DNA from: Triticum aestivum
Taxonomy: Eukaryota > Streptophyta > Magnoliopsida > Poales > Poaceae
Length of the DNA stretch: 64,000 nucleotides
Assembly: GCF_018294505.1 (NCBI RefSeq)
Contig: NC_057811.1
Location: forward strand, 28,119,132-28,183,131
Reading direction: 5' to 3'
Part shown: positions 1 through 9,612 of the stretch, one piece after another
How the letters are laid out: every line of letters starts with the position of its first letter
Position numbering within the stretch: position 1 is the stretch's first letter
Program-made: the position numbers and the translations under genes
The notes under the pieces: generated by a model
What the model was told of the DNA's origin: nothing
Databases searched by the model: none
What the model saw: only the letters and a program-made list of their open reading frames with translations

Positions 1-407
1 AGTATTGGCTAGCTAACTATATATATACCCTTTTTCTTAATTCTGTGCTAATATATATATACCAATACCCTGCAACTTATAAACCGTGAATGTCGAAATA
101 AAACGAGCCTTTGGCAACAATCAGCCAAGCCTTCTCGTGTGCGTATACGTGTGTAGTTCCGAGTTTGAGTATGTGTGCAACTCCCCGGGCTACGTAAATA
201 GTTGTGCTGCTACCTTCAATCGGTCGGGAGCCGGCTTGGGGCAGGAACCAAGTTCGCGGTGCTTCGTCGTCTTCCTTCATCGTCGTGTCTTGCTGGCCAT
301 CGTTTGGCAGACTGGGCCAGCACCGCCAACGCAGACTGGGCCACGGCCATCCTCCCCATTGGGACCGACGCCGACACCCCCCTCATTCTTCTCCTCCTCT
401 CTCCCAC
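1..407 (+). promoter_or_regulatory. 5' flank and leader of the F-box gene
   Basis: There is no coding signal here. The last ~60 bases before the ATG at 408 are rich in C and T, as in many grass 5' leaders. TA-rich runs near 20-60 could include a TATA element, but no site stands out. The open frames in this stretch look like shadows. Confidence 0.35.
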
Positions 408-1837
408 ATGGAGCCGATCAAACCCACGGCCGCCCTCACAAGCAAGATCCGCGTCCAACACGAACCCGCTGACGGCGCAGATGCGGTGAGCGGGACCATC
501 GGCGACCTCCCTTACCACCTTACAGAGAGAATCCTTGACTGCATCAGCCTGTGTTTTGGTTTTCGGTTTGAGATTTTTCTCGCCCCAGACCGAGATGGCC
601 GAATTTCGGCCATTTTCAATTTTTTCGGCCGAAATTTGACCAAATTTTGACTAAAATTTGACCAATTTCAGCCAATGATATATTTCGCCCCAGGCCGAGA
701 TGGCCGAAATTCGGCCGAAATCCGTTTTTTCCGGCCGAAATTCAAAACACAGGCATCAGCCCGCTCGAGTCGGTGCGCTTGGCCACTATCTGCAAGTCCT
801 GGGCGGCGACCGTCTCCGAGCGGCTAGCGAGACGCACCCCGCACATGTTCGCGCTCGAGGTCTCCAACGAGGACCGCCACCCGCTGTTGTTCCCGCGGCA
901 GCCCGAGAAGGAGCACCACTGCGGAGCCATCTTCTCCCTGCCGATCGACGAGGAGGGCTCGCCGTCGCCGGTGGCCCCTGCCCGCTTGCCCTCCATGGTC
1001 CGGGCCCTAAAAGAAGGTATGAATTTATCCGGCGCCCTGCCCTGTGGCCTCCTATCCTTCGCGGACGATCATCGCATTGTCCTCGTGAACCCCGTCACCG
1101 GCGCGTTCCAGAGCGAGATGTATGCGCCCTTTGAGATGCCTCAATCTACGGTGAGGGCCGCCGCCGGCACCAACGCGGTCTTCGTTAGCGACTACTCTGA
1201 CAGCAGTGTCTCTCTCTTTTGGTGCACGGAGACGGAGGAGTGGTCCGAGCAGAAGCTGATTCTTTCCGAAGAGTTTGAAAGCATTTATCTGATGGCCTAC
1301 ATAGATGGCCTCTTCTACGCACTGGAATTCATGGGTTGCACCTACACCGTGGACACACGTGTGCCGCCCCCGTGGCACCTGACGAGGCTCCATGCGCCAA
1401 GCATTCTCGAGCAGTACTCCCCGATCTGCGGGTACCAATTCCTCTGGTACTGCCACCTGCTGGAGTCAGAAGGATCGGTCCTGTTTGTCGGTCCGGTGCT
1501 TGCACCGAAAGAACCCGGATGCCCCGATACCATCGGTGGCTTCGAGGTGTATAGGCTGGATATCAAGGCGGCACGATGGGTGAAAGTGGAGAGGCTTGCG
1601 GATGATCGGGCGCTTTTCGTGAGTGAGCAATCATCGTTCACGGTGCATGCCTTGGAGGTGCCGGGGTGCATCAGCAACTGCATCTACTTTGTGGATGAGG
1701 TCGACGAGGACTCCTGCGCCACATGGGGCGTCGACTCCATGGAGGAGCGGAAGGTGCTATTTCAACATCCAGTCGGTGGTTCTCCGGGAAAGTATGATGT
1801 CGCACGGTGGTTCCTCCCTGTTGTTGTGAACTTGTGA
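408..1837 (+). pseudogene. F-box / DUF295 (beta-propeller) gene split by a MITE
   Basis: The ATG at 408 opens a frame that reaches the F-box core (GDLPYHLTERILDCIS) by 548. It resumes at 761 with PLESVRLATICKSWAATV, the second half of the same F-box. Between them lies a small transposon (549-752) plus its target duplication. The remaining ~350 codons are open to the TGA at 1835-1837 and match the plant DUF295 pattern, with SLFWCTE, GCTYTVDTR, GGFEVYRLD and, near the end, NCIYFVDE. F-box proteins are the substrate-binding part of SCF ubiquitin ligases; the substrate here is unknown. The 212-bp insertion shifts frame (212 mod 3 = 2), so the unspliced mRNA would end inside the element. Removing 553-752 as an intron would restore the frame. 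The gene is therefore either a recent pseudogene or has gained an intron. A partial paralogue lies at 60164-60940. Confidence 0.85.
549..752. mobile_element. Small non-autonomous DNA transposon (hAT- or Mutator-like MITE)
   Basis: The terminal inverted repeats are CTGTGTTTTG (549-558) and CAAAACACAG (743-752). They are flanked by an 8-bp direct repeat GCATCAGC at 541-548 and 753-760. If the TIR is read one base shorter, the duplication is 9 bp, so hAT (8 bp) and Mutator (9 bp) both remain possible. Inside is a ~30-bp direct repeat (starting at 581 and 686) ending in 'gagatggccgaa', and many short motifs of the type 'ggccgaaattt' and 'aaatttgacca'. There is no coding capacity. Confidence 0.8.
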
Positions 1838-1927
1838 TGCCACTTGCACATGCGCATTGTACACACTCGGGAAGAAGGAAGTTCTTTAGTTACATCTGGT
1901 TAACAATATTTTGAGAATGCAGTATAC

Positions 1928-2158
1928 CAGTTAAAGTTAACACAGATGGCTTATTTTATGTTGATGATAGAACGGCAGGAGGATGGGTAGCAATTGTCTC
2001 AAATAAAGATGGCCAGGCGTTGCGGGCGATGATGACAGGCAGGCTTACAAACCTCCAAGATGGTACTATGAAGCAGAAGCGTGAGGGCCTTCAATTTGTA
2101 TCCTCGTCTGACCAAAGCAAACCAGATGCATCGCGCGTAGAGTGTCCACTTGCCACCT
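1928..2158 (+). pseudogene. RNase H (RVT_3-type) domain fragment
   Basis: An open stretch reads VKVNTDGLFYVDD, GGWVAIVSNKDGQALR and MTGRLTNLQDG, then ends at a stop at 2156-2158. This is the start of the RNase H-like domain found at the 3' end of plant LINEs and in related host genes; the K-V-N-T-D-G strand carries a catalytic Asp. The fragment has no start codon and lacks the rest of the domain. A more decayed version follows the second F-box locus (about 60960-61130), so it was part of the segment that was copied. Confidence 0.65.
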
Positions 2159-3272
2159 GACAACACTCCTCGCAAAGAGCGGCAGGGTTGTCATGTGAAA
2201 ATCTCTTGCTCTCTCGATGACATGATGAGATAGTTTCTGTAGCATTCTACACACAGAAGAGTTCAATCAGAGAGACACGGTGTCTGGTTGAGCTCCTCTT
2301 GTATCTATCACTCGGCTGAAGCCATGCGATCATCGCCGCGATTTTTGAAACGGATATATCAGACATATGGTAGTGGGTTGGGTGAACGAATTCCAATACT
2401 TAGAAGACATACGTACTTCAGCAGACAGCAGGATTTTTTCTTTTTTTAGAAACAGCAGGAATATAAGTTGTCCCAATGATAGTGAGGAACGGCGAACGCC
2501 AACCAGGCCCCGCCGTGCAGCAGCATCTATTTGAAGGCAGCCCATGTCCAGCATCAGCGTCAGTTACCACCATCGTCGATGGGTCCAGGTTTTCTTTGCA
2601 GGCAGAGCTGACCGATTTGTACTATATAGAGTTGAGTATGTAGCTGAGGGTGATAAAATAGAATCAAACAAATTTCCCTTACGAGGTTTCCTTTGCAGGC
2701 AGAGCTGCCCGCAAATTTACCAATTATGAGTTGGGCGCTTTAATCATTCAGCCATCAATCTGTTTTGTATGTAGTTGGGTGCAGGCCCGGTCCTGATATT
2801 TCGGGGGCCCGGGGCGAAATTTGAATAGAGGCCCTGACATACCTTCCTTGAAATGGCATAGTTGAGGTGACTGGTGGGCACGGTGCGGTCTCCTCGCGAG
2901 AACTCGCTTCTCAGTGCACTCGTGTGAGGGCGGTGACGAGGTGATCCACCGAGGGCGCACGGAGGATCAAGTTTTGGTCGTAGGGTCGCAGACAAACAGA
3001 CCAAGTTGTCTTTACCATCAATCCAGCATAAACTATGCCCGCAAGGTGATGGAGAAGGAACTAAAGTTCTCCTATGACGAAACGATAGCATGCATAGAAA
3101 TTTTGTCATGTAAAATGTCTAATTATTTAGATGACAACAATAGAGCAGGCGTGTCGCCCATAAAATGCCCCCGTGCAACCTCTTACTCTTGCATGTAGCC
3201 CCTCTGCGACATCTATTGTATAAAGGTGCGGGCACCCTCTCCCCCGCGAAACCACCTTTCTGATATGAGGTC
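2159..3272. other. Intergenic; no gene seen
   Basis: No convincing open frame is present. 'tttgcaggcagagctg' occurs twice (about 2594 and 2690), marking a small local duplication. At 2783 a stretch beginning 'caggcccggtcctga' resembles the terminus of some plant hAT elements, but I found no matching inverted end. Confidence 0.3.
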
Positions 3273-5045
3273 ATGTGGGAGACCCATGAAACCTGGCGGG
3301 ACACAATTACACAGAGTTGGGGACATGAGCAGCAGTCAGTAACGATGGAAGGACTCAGGGAGAAATTGCGGGCGATTTCCAGTAATCTTGGTAGATGGAA
3401 CAGGGAGACCTTTGGGTCAGTGCGAAAAGAAATAAAGACACGCACGTCAGAGCTTGAGCGCCTTCAGGGTGAACCAACCAGGGTTGGTCCGACCCACGCA
3501 GAAATTAAGGTCAATGAGAAATTAGTTGAGTTGTACCACTAGGAGGAATTAATGTGGAGGCAGCCCTCGAGAATTGAGTGGCTCTCATCGGGTGACAAGA
3601 ATATGAGATTTTTTCCATATGAGAGCTTAGCATCAGGAGGAGAAAGAACATGATTAAGGCACTGGCCAACTCTTTGGGAGCCATTATTGATGATCCAGCC
3701 GAGTTGAAAGCTTTGGTGGCAGATTTTTATAAGAGCTTATACGCTTCAGAAGGGGTTACTGATATTGACCGAGTTCTCCAGCATATTCCTGCCAAGGTAA
3801 CACAACAGATGAATGAGGCGCTTCTAGCGCAATATACAAAGGAAGAAGTGAAGGCTGCAGTTTTCAGATGTTCCCCAAAAAGTCTCCGGGTCCGGACGGG
3901 TTTCCTGCACACTTTGATCAGCGACGCTGGGACTTATGTGGGGACGAGGTCACCCAGGCTATCTTGAGCATTGTACGAGGAGAGGAGAGTGCAACATGTG
4001 AACGGAACGGTCCCGTTCTAATCCCCAAGGTGACGAATCCACTCTCCTAACTCAATTTCGTCCCATTAGCTTGTGTAAAGTCATATACAAAATTGCATTT
4101 AAGGTGGATGCAAACAGGTTGAAAGTCATTCTGCCCGACATCATATTAGAGGCGTAGTCAACGTTCGTCCCTGGTAGAATAATAACAGATAACATCATAT
4201 GCGCCTATGAGTGCCTACATTTTATGAAGCGAAGCAAGGCAAAGTCAAACAACTATTGTGCTTTGAAGCTAGACATGATGAAGGCAATCGACAGACTCGA
4301 ATGGCCCTACCTACAGGCTATCATGATCAAGCTTGGCTTCAACCAGCAATGGGTAAATATTGTTATGAGTATGATCAATTCTGTTTCTTTCTCGATACGG
4401 TTCAATGGTGAGAAGCTTGAGAAGTTTAAGCCATCACAGGGTATTCGACGGGGAGATCCAATCCCCCCCTATCTCTTCTTGCTTGTAGCATAGGGCCTCT
4501 CGTGCCTCTTAAAAACTAGTTCTCAATCATCAGCACTCAACGGGATCAAGGTGGCACTCACAGCTCCGGTTGTAAACCACCTCCTGTTTGTAGATGATAG
4601 CCTGTTGTTTTTCAAGTCAAGTGTGGAGGGGCCAGTGGCAGTATCAAACCTATTGGATACATATTGCAATGCTTCAGGACAGCATGTAAATCATGATAAG
4701 TCATCAATATTCTCTGGCAAGGGTTTTCCACAGGTGTTGAGAGACAACATAAAAAACACGCTCAGTGTATAGAATGAATCATTGAACGAGCGGTATCTAG
4801 GGATGCCAACAGATGTGGGCCAATCAAAGATGTGCACCTTCAGATATCTCAGAGACAGGGAATGTGCACCTTCAGATATCTCAGAGACAGGGTATGGGAA
4901 AAAGTGAAAGGATGCACGGAGAAGCTTTTATCGCCAGCGGGCAAGGAAGTTCTCAGTAAGGTAGTGGCCCCCAGGCTTTGCCGGTTTTTTCTATGGCTTG
5001 TTTCAGGTTGCCAAGGGATCTGTGCGAGAATATCACTACTGCAGG
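3273..5045 (+). pseudogene. Decayed LINE (L1-type) reverse transcriptase
   Basis: Protein pieces in three frames follow the order of a plant L1 polyprotein. They run: linker (NLGRWNRETFGSVRKE), pre-RT (LVADFYKSLYASEG), KKSPGPDGFPAHF at about 3874, motif A KLDMMKAIDRLEW at about 4270, motif B GIRRGDPIPPYLFLL at about 4440, motif C FVDDSLLFF at about 4588, then the thumb (ERYLGMPTDVGQSK) and a final MACFRLPRDLCENITT. Both catalytic aspartates of motif C remain, although FADD has become FVDD. Stop codons and frameshifts fall at about 3540, 3650, 3870, 4050, 4160, 4490 and 4770, so it cannot be active. The endonuclease half is absent (5' truncated). The 3' end stops abruptly near 5045-5090, where the 'gtttgcgatg' repeat region begins. 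Confidence 0.85.
4830..4892 (+). repeat. 31-bp tandem duplication inside the LINE pseudogene
   Basis: Two identical 31-bp copies (4830-4860 and 4862-4892), each beginning 'atgtgcaccttcag', are separated by one base. This 32-bp step shifts the reading frame and postdates loss of function. Confidence 0.9.
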
Positions 5046-5196
5046 ATGCTGCTAACGCAAAACTACGATCAGAGACCCTTCGAGAAACTGTGTGCGATGC
5101 AATAATCGCAAACGGTGGTGTATGAAAACCGTCAAAAAAGGTGAAACGTTTGCGATGGAGGCTGCATCAAACACGGTTCAGATTTTAGTTGCGTGT

Positions 5197-5520
5197 GCGA
5201 TGAAGGGCATACGGTTCAGTTCAATTAGCTGTTTGCGGTCAGGAGGAACAAAAGAAACGGGCAGCTAGATGAAGGCGTGTGTGATACACAGCATACGGTT
5301 CACTCGGATGAACTGTTTGTGATTAGGCAACACAAAAGAAACGGGCATCCAGATGAAGGTGTGTGCGATATACAGCATACGGTTCACTCGGATGAACTGT
5401 TTGTGATTAGGCAACACAAAAGAAACGGCCAGCCAAATCAAGGTGTGTGCGATATACGGCATGCAGTTCACTCGGATGAACTGTTTGCGTTGACACAAGA
5501 GAACAGAAACGGTTCAACTT
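5197..5520 (+). repeat. 84-bp tandem repeat, about 3.5 copies
   Basis: Units containing 'aaaagaaacgg', 'gtgtgcgatatacagcat' and 'ggttcactcggatgaactg' recur at a step of exactly 84 bp (for example the G at 5254, 5338 and 5422). A last unit is degenerate. Because 84 is 28 codons the array stays open in some frames, but I see no reason to call it coding. Confidence 0.85.
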
Positions 5521-5861
5521 AACAAGACGCGTGTGTTGTGCGATGGGATTGCATGCGGTTCACTCGGCCCTTGTCGTCAGTGTGTGACCTCTGTGGCAAC
5601 CGTTCGCTCCCCAGGCACCTCTTCATGTACCGTGGCAACCGTCCACCGACTCTTCGCCTTTCCCTCTTGATTTGGAACTGCTGTCGCACGCTAACTCTTC
5701 CTCCCTCCTCCATTTGCCTTCACCCTTCCTTCTGCCATTGTTTGACCGTCTTCTCCACGGAGGGAACAAGCCAGAAACGACCCCTTTATTCTTGCCCCGA
5801 TCTGAATGATGACGCGGTGGAGGAACTCATTGATCGGTGCGACGTCATCACGTCGGCTAGC

Positions 5862-7123
5862 ATGGCAGGTTCGTTCAAGATCATTCTCGACCCAACTAAT
5901 TACATCATTACAAGGAACCCAAGGGTCCAGGAGCGGTTTGATCTCCCCTATCTTCTTCGCTGTGACCCTGCTGACTGGCACGGGGACGAGGGAAGCCTCG
6001 CCTTGTGTAAGTTGATGCCGCTTGATAATGATACGTATGATGTTAAGATGACATCACTTGAGGGCAAGGCTTGGGCAGGCGCAAATGGAGATTGGGTTGT
6101 TTATATTGGGTACAACTACGAGTGGGAACTTGTGAATGTGTACACTCGTCACCGGGTTCCACTTTGAAAAATCTCAGACGACTGCCCAGAGGTTGAGTAC
6201 ACCCGTATTCTACGTGAGTTCAAATACGATCATGCTGACTGTCTTCTACGGAAGATAGCAATTTGTCGAGTTCCCAACCGCTCTTGGGGTTATAGGAATG
6301 CTTATGTTGTCGCTATCTTCGACAAGCTTGTTGCCGTCCTTCATGGTTCGACTAGATGGATATTTCTCAAAAATCAGTTTCTATACACAGAAGAGTACTG
6401 TGATGCAATTCAATACGAGGTCTTGTGTTTGCTGCCACCACTCGTGGCACTGTTTTTGCATGGAATCCTTATGATTTCGGTACGTTTGTCTTCCACCGTA
6501 ATTATAATCATTTTATCCACATGCATGCGGGTTAGTTAGTTTCCCTTTACTAATTAACCTTCTTGTGTTTCCAAGGTCCTGTGAACATTCCACCACCTAT
6601 ACTTGAAAATTTTATTCACGAGCATGAGGACGAGCAGGACCCATATACTCAGTGGCACCTGGCAACTTATTCTGATGGATCACCTCTTCTTGTCTGTATA
6701 CGGGGCACTGCTGATGTTACTAAGGAAGCAGGTCTTGTCTCGTATGGTCCCACTCTCCGGACCTATTCCAACATCCGTTGCAGGGTATTCGGAATGGATA
6801 CTAGTGTACTAGCGCCAACACCTTCTCCCTGGTTCAGTATTGAAAGTCTTGGAGGAAACTCGCTCTTCCTTGGACAAAACTATCCAATGATGGTCGAAGG
6901 CGATCCAGCTGCTGTTGACACAACGTTACTACCATTTATGAGAAGCAATTGTATCGATACCTCGGACATTACTATGCGTCCCTACCGTCCCAATATGGGT
7001 CCTGACATAGGCCGCTTCAGCCTCGATGATCAGTCCTGCGTTGGTCACGAGATTGACAGTAGCTGGCCCTTCCCAAAGAATCACTTCTGGTTCAAAGCAA
7101 GCGTTTCCAACGCCGACGAGTGA
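5862..7123 (+). pseudogene. DUF295-family gene, two exons, recently disabled
   Basis: From the ATG at 5862 (MAGSFKIILDPTNY) the frame runs through a long DUF295-like protein: RFDLPYLLRCD, GDWVVYIGYNYEWELVNVYT, then a TGA at 6165-6167. It continues in the same frame with KISDDCPEVEYTRILREFKY and WGYRNAYVVAIFDKLVAVLH. Near 6420 one base appears missing; in the next frame LVFAATTRGTVFAWNPYDF leads to a clean intron at 6480-6575 (donor GTACGT, branch-like CTAATTAAC, acceptor CAAG). Exon 2 (6576-7123) encodes GPVNIPPPILENF and the DUF295 signature SLGGNSLFLGQNYPM, ending TGA. One nonsense and one frameshift in an otherwise good gene suggest recent loss. No F-box is seen. Open frame continues upstream to about 5799, so the true start is uncertain. 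It resembles F-box-associated DUF295 proteins but is not a close paralogue of the one at 408. Confidence 0.75.
6480..6575 (+). other. Intron of the DUF295 pseudogene
   Basis: The 96-bp intron has donor G|GTACGT and acceptor CCAAG|GT, with 'tactaattaac' about 20 bases upstream as a plausible branch site. Joining the two sides gives ...NPYDF-GPVNIPP... in frame. An intact intron means the sequence was copied as DNA, not as a processed transcript. Confidence 0.75.
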
Positions 7124-7753
7124 TTGAGCTGAAGTTCATTTCATTGCTTTGTTATTTGTTGTGTGAGAAAAACTTTACTAGAATGTTTTGTTGGAAATGA
7201 TCTATAATCCAACGTGTAAACTCGTTGTCGTTGTGGGTTGATGACTTGTTGTATGTAATCAATGGTACATTTGCATATGCGTCCATGAACTCACTCCTGC
7301 TAGTGGTGTCCATATGGACAGTGCTAGTGATTTTAGTTGCAAAAATTAGATAGTGCTAGCGATTTGTAGTTGCATATTTTGACAAATCGCAGTGTTACAG
7401 GGTTGACAAATGGCAATGTTACTCGATAAACAAATGTCAATCTTTCCAGTTTGAGAAATGGCAACATACCCAAAATGACAGATATGCAAATCTTACCCAA
7501 TTGTTTGTACGTGGTTGCACACGGGTCATGCAAAACAACCGTTTGCGTTGAAGGGATGCGGAAATCCTGCTCGGCACATTTTCCCTTGGCTTCTTGGGGA
7601 AGCTGTCGGTTTGCATACGGGTGTTCTAACTAAAACGTTTGCGATGAGTGTTTTATATTTAAAAACTGTTGACGTTTTTTTAAAAGAAAATTGTTTGATA
7701 AGTCTGTATATTAAGAGAGAAAAACGCAAGCTCGTTCAAACCATATATTTCAT
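7124..7753. other. 3' flank of the DUF295 pseudogene; short diverged repeats
   Basis: No gene is seen. Between about 7330 and 7480 a ~30-bp phrase of the form 'gacaaatggcaatgttac' recurs three or four times with divergence. From 7520 to 7660 the 'gtttgcgatg' type repeat returns. Confidence 0.4.
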
Positions 7754-8121
7754 TCAGTCATACTGCGAATTTATATTCATATGATCGAGAATTCGAGATA
7801 CAGTATTAAACCCCCAAAAAAACAATTTCCAGCGGCGGCAGAGGCGGCGTGCTGCGCCGTCGTTGTCGTTGTCGCCCTCCGGGACGCCGTTGTTGAAGTC
7901 TTCAAGGCAGCACAAAATGTTCTTCACTTGTAAATCAAACATCATGTCGTCGCGCGATCGATGGGCGGGGTGCGGGAGGACGGCAACTGGCACCGCTGAG
8001 AGGTAGCGGTCGACGGCAGCGTCCCATGCCGCTGAGGGGGGGCGAGCAGGGGCATGGGCACGGGCGCGGTGGGTGCAGCCAAATGCACGGGGACCGGCGC
8101 CGCGGTGGGTGGAGGGGCGCC
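7754..8121 (-). pseudogene. 3' part of a Pro/Ala-rich gene, cut off by a Gypsy-like insertion
   Basis: On the minus strand this continues the gene that starts at 15944. It repeats the P/A-rich coding phrase (PPPTAAPVPVHLAAPTAP in one frame). In another frame it reads AAWDAAVDRYLSAVPVAVLP, NILCCLEDFNNGVPEGDNDN and then a stop at 7754. Without the intact gene the correct frame across the junction cannot be decided. I do not recognise the family. Confidence 0.45.
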
Positions 8122-9612
8122 TGATAACCCACAAGTATAGGGGATCAATTGTAGCCTCTTTCGATAAGTAAGAGTGTCGAACCCAACGAGGAGCTAAAGG
8201 TAGAACAAATATTCCCTCTAGTTCTATCGACCACCGATACAACTCTACGCACGCTTAACGTTCGCTTTACCTAGAACAAGTATGAAACTAGAAGTACTTT
8301 GTAGGTGTTGTTGGATAGGTTTGCAAGAAAATAAAGAGCACGTAAATAAAAAGTAGGGGCTGTTTAGATAAGGACACAACTAAATTAGTTTTAGTGGAGA
8401 GCTTTTTGTCACGAGGAAGTTATTTGTCCCTAGGCAATCGATAACTAGACCGGTAATCATTATTGCAGTTTCATATGAGGGAGAGGCATAAGCTAACATA
8501 CTTTCTCTTCTTGGATCATATGCACTTATGATTGGAACTCTAGCAAGCATCCGCAACCACTAAAGATCATTAAGGTAAAACCAAACCATAGCATTATAAG
8601 GCATCAAGTCCTCTTTACTCCCATAAGCAAACAACCTACTGACTCGGGTCTGTGCTTCTGTCACTCATGCCACCCACCATAAGCAAATCATGAACATATT
8701 GCAAACCCTACAGCGGGGATCCCTCACGCTTGCGCGACACGGAGAGTACCATAGGACAGCACCAATAATAAAACATGCAACTCAAACCAATCACGATCAT
8801 CAATTAACCCATAGGACAAAACGGATCTACTCAAACATCATTGGGAAATAATATATAGTGTTGAGCACCATGTTTATGTAGAGATTACAGCGGGTAAAAG
8901 AGGGGTTACACCGCTGCATAGAGGGGTGAAGAGTTGGTGATGACAGCGGTGAAGTTGTTGGTGTAGATTGCGGTGACGATGATGGCCCCGGCGGCACTCC
9001 GGCGCCACCGGAAGCGAGGGGGAGAGAGCCCCCCTCCTTCTTCTTCTTCCTTGACCTTCTCCCTAGATGGGAGAAGGGTTTCCCCTCTGGTCCATGGTCT
9101 CCATGGCGTGGGAGGGGCGAGAGCCCCTCCGAGATTGGATCTGTCTCTCTATCTCTCTCTGTTTCTGCGTTCCTTGATTCTGCCCTTTCACCATTTCTTA
9201 AATTCCCGGAGATCCGTAACTCCGATTGGGCTGAATTATGGACACGATCTCTATCCGGATATTAGCTTTCTTGTAGCGAAATAAGGGCACCAACTGCCTT
9301 ACCGGGTGGCCACGAGGGCCGAGGGCGCGCCCCCTGCCTCGTGGCCCCCTCGGGCATCGTCTCGCGTTGATTCTTCTTACCAAAAATCACATTTATTCCA
9401 AAAAAATCTCCGTCAGTTTTTATGCCGTTTGGACTCTGTTTGATATGGATTTTCTACGAAACAAAAAACATGCAACAAACAGGAACTGACACTGGGCACT
9501 GGATCAATATGTTAGTCCCAAAAATAGTATAAAAAGTTGCCAAAAGTATATGAAAGTTGTAGAATATTGGCATGGAACAATAAAAAATTATAGATATGAC
9601 GGTGACGTATCA
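8122..9612 (-). repeat. 3' LTR of the 7.5-kb Gypsy-like element
   Basis: 1491 bp, bounded by TGATAAC...GTATCA. It is the LTR next to the polypurine tract (9613-9627 on the opposite strand). It differs from the other LTR by scattered substitutions and small indels, for example a ~17-bp stretch near 14777-14793 that this copy lacks. Confidence 0.85.

Larger units (their letters stand above)
5090..7670. mobile_element. Possible DNA transposon carrying a DUF295 pseudogene
   Basis: The motif 'gtttgcgatg' and close variants, together with 'cggttcactcgg', crowd the left side (about 5090-5570). They recur on the right (about 7520-7660, with 'aacgtttgcgatgag'). The DUF295 pseudogene lies between. Repeats of this sort are typical of transposon subterminal regions. 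I could not fix terminal inverted repeats or a target duplication, so both boundaries and the class are inferred. Confidence 0.35.

Noticed and set aside
700..1134. 144-codon frame overlapping the F-box gene
   Set aside because: It is the +1 shadow of the DUF295 frame; it would be used only if the MITE were spliced at 551 rather than 553, and it carries no domain.
5277..5522. 81-codon frame over the 84-bp tandem repeat, and the thought of a CRISPR-like array
   Set aside because: The units are directly adjacent with no unique spacers, the genome is a plant, and the frame is open only because 84 is a multiple of three.
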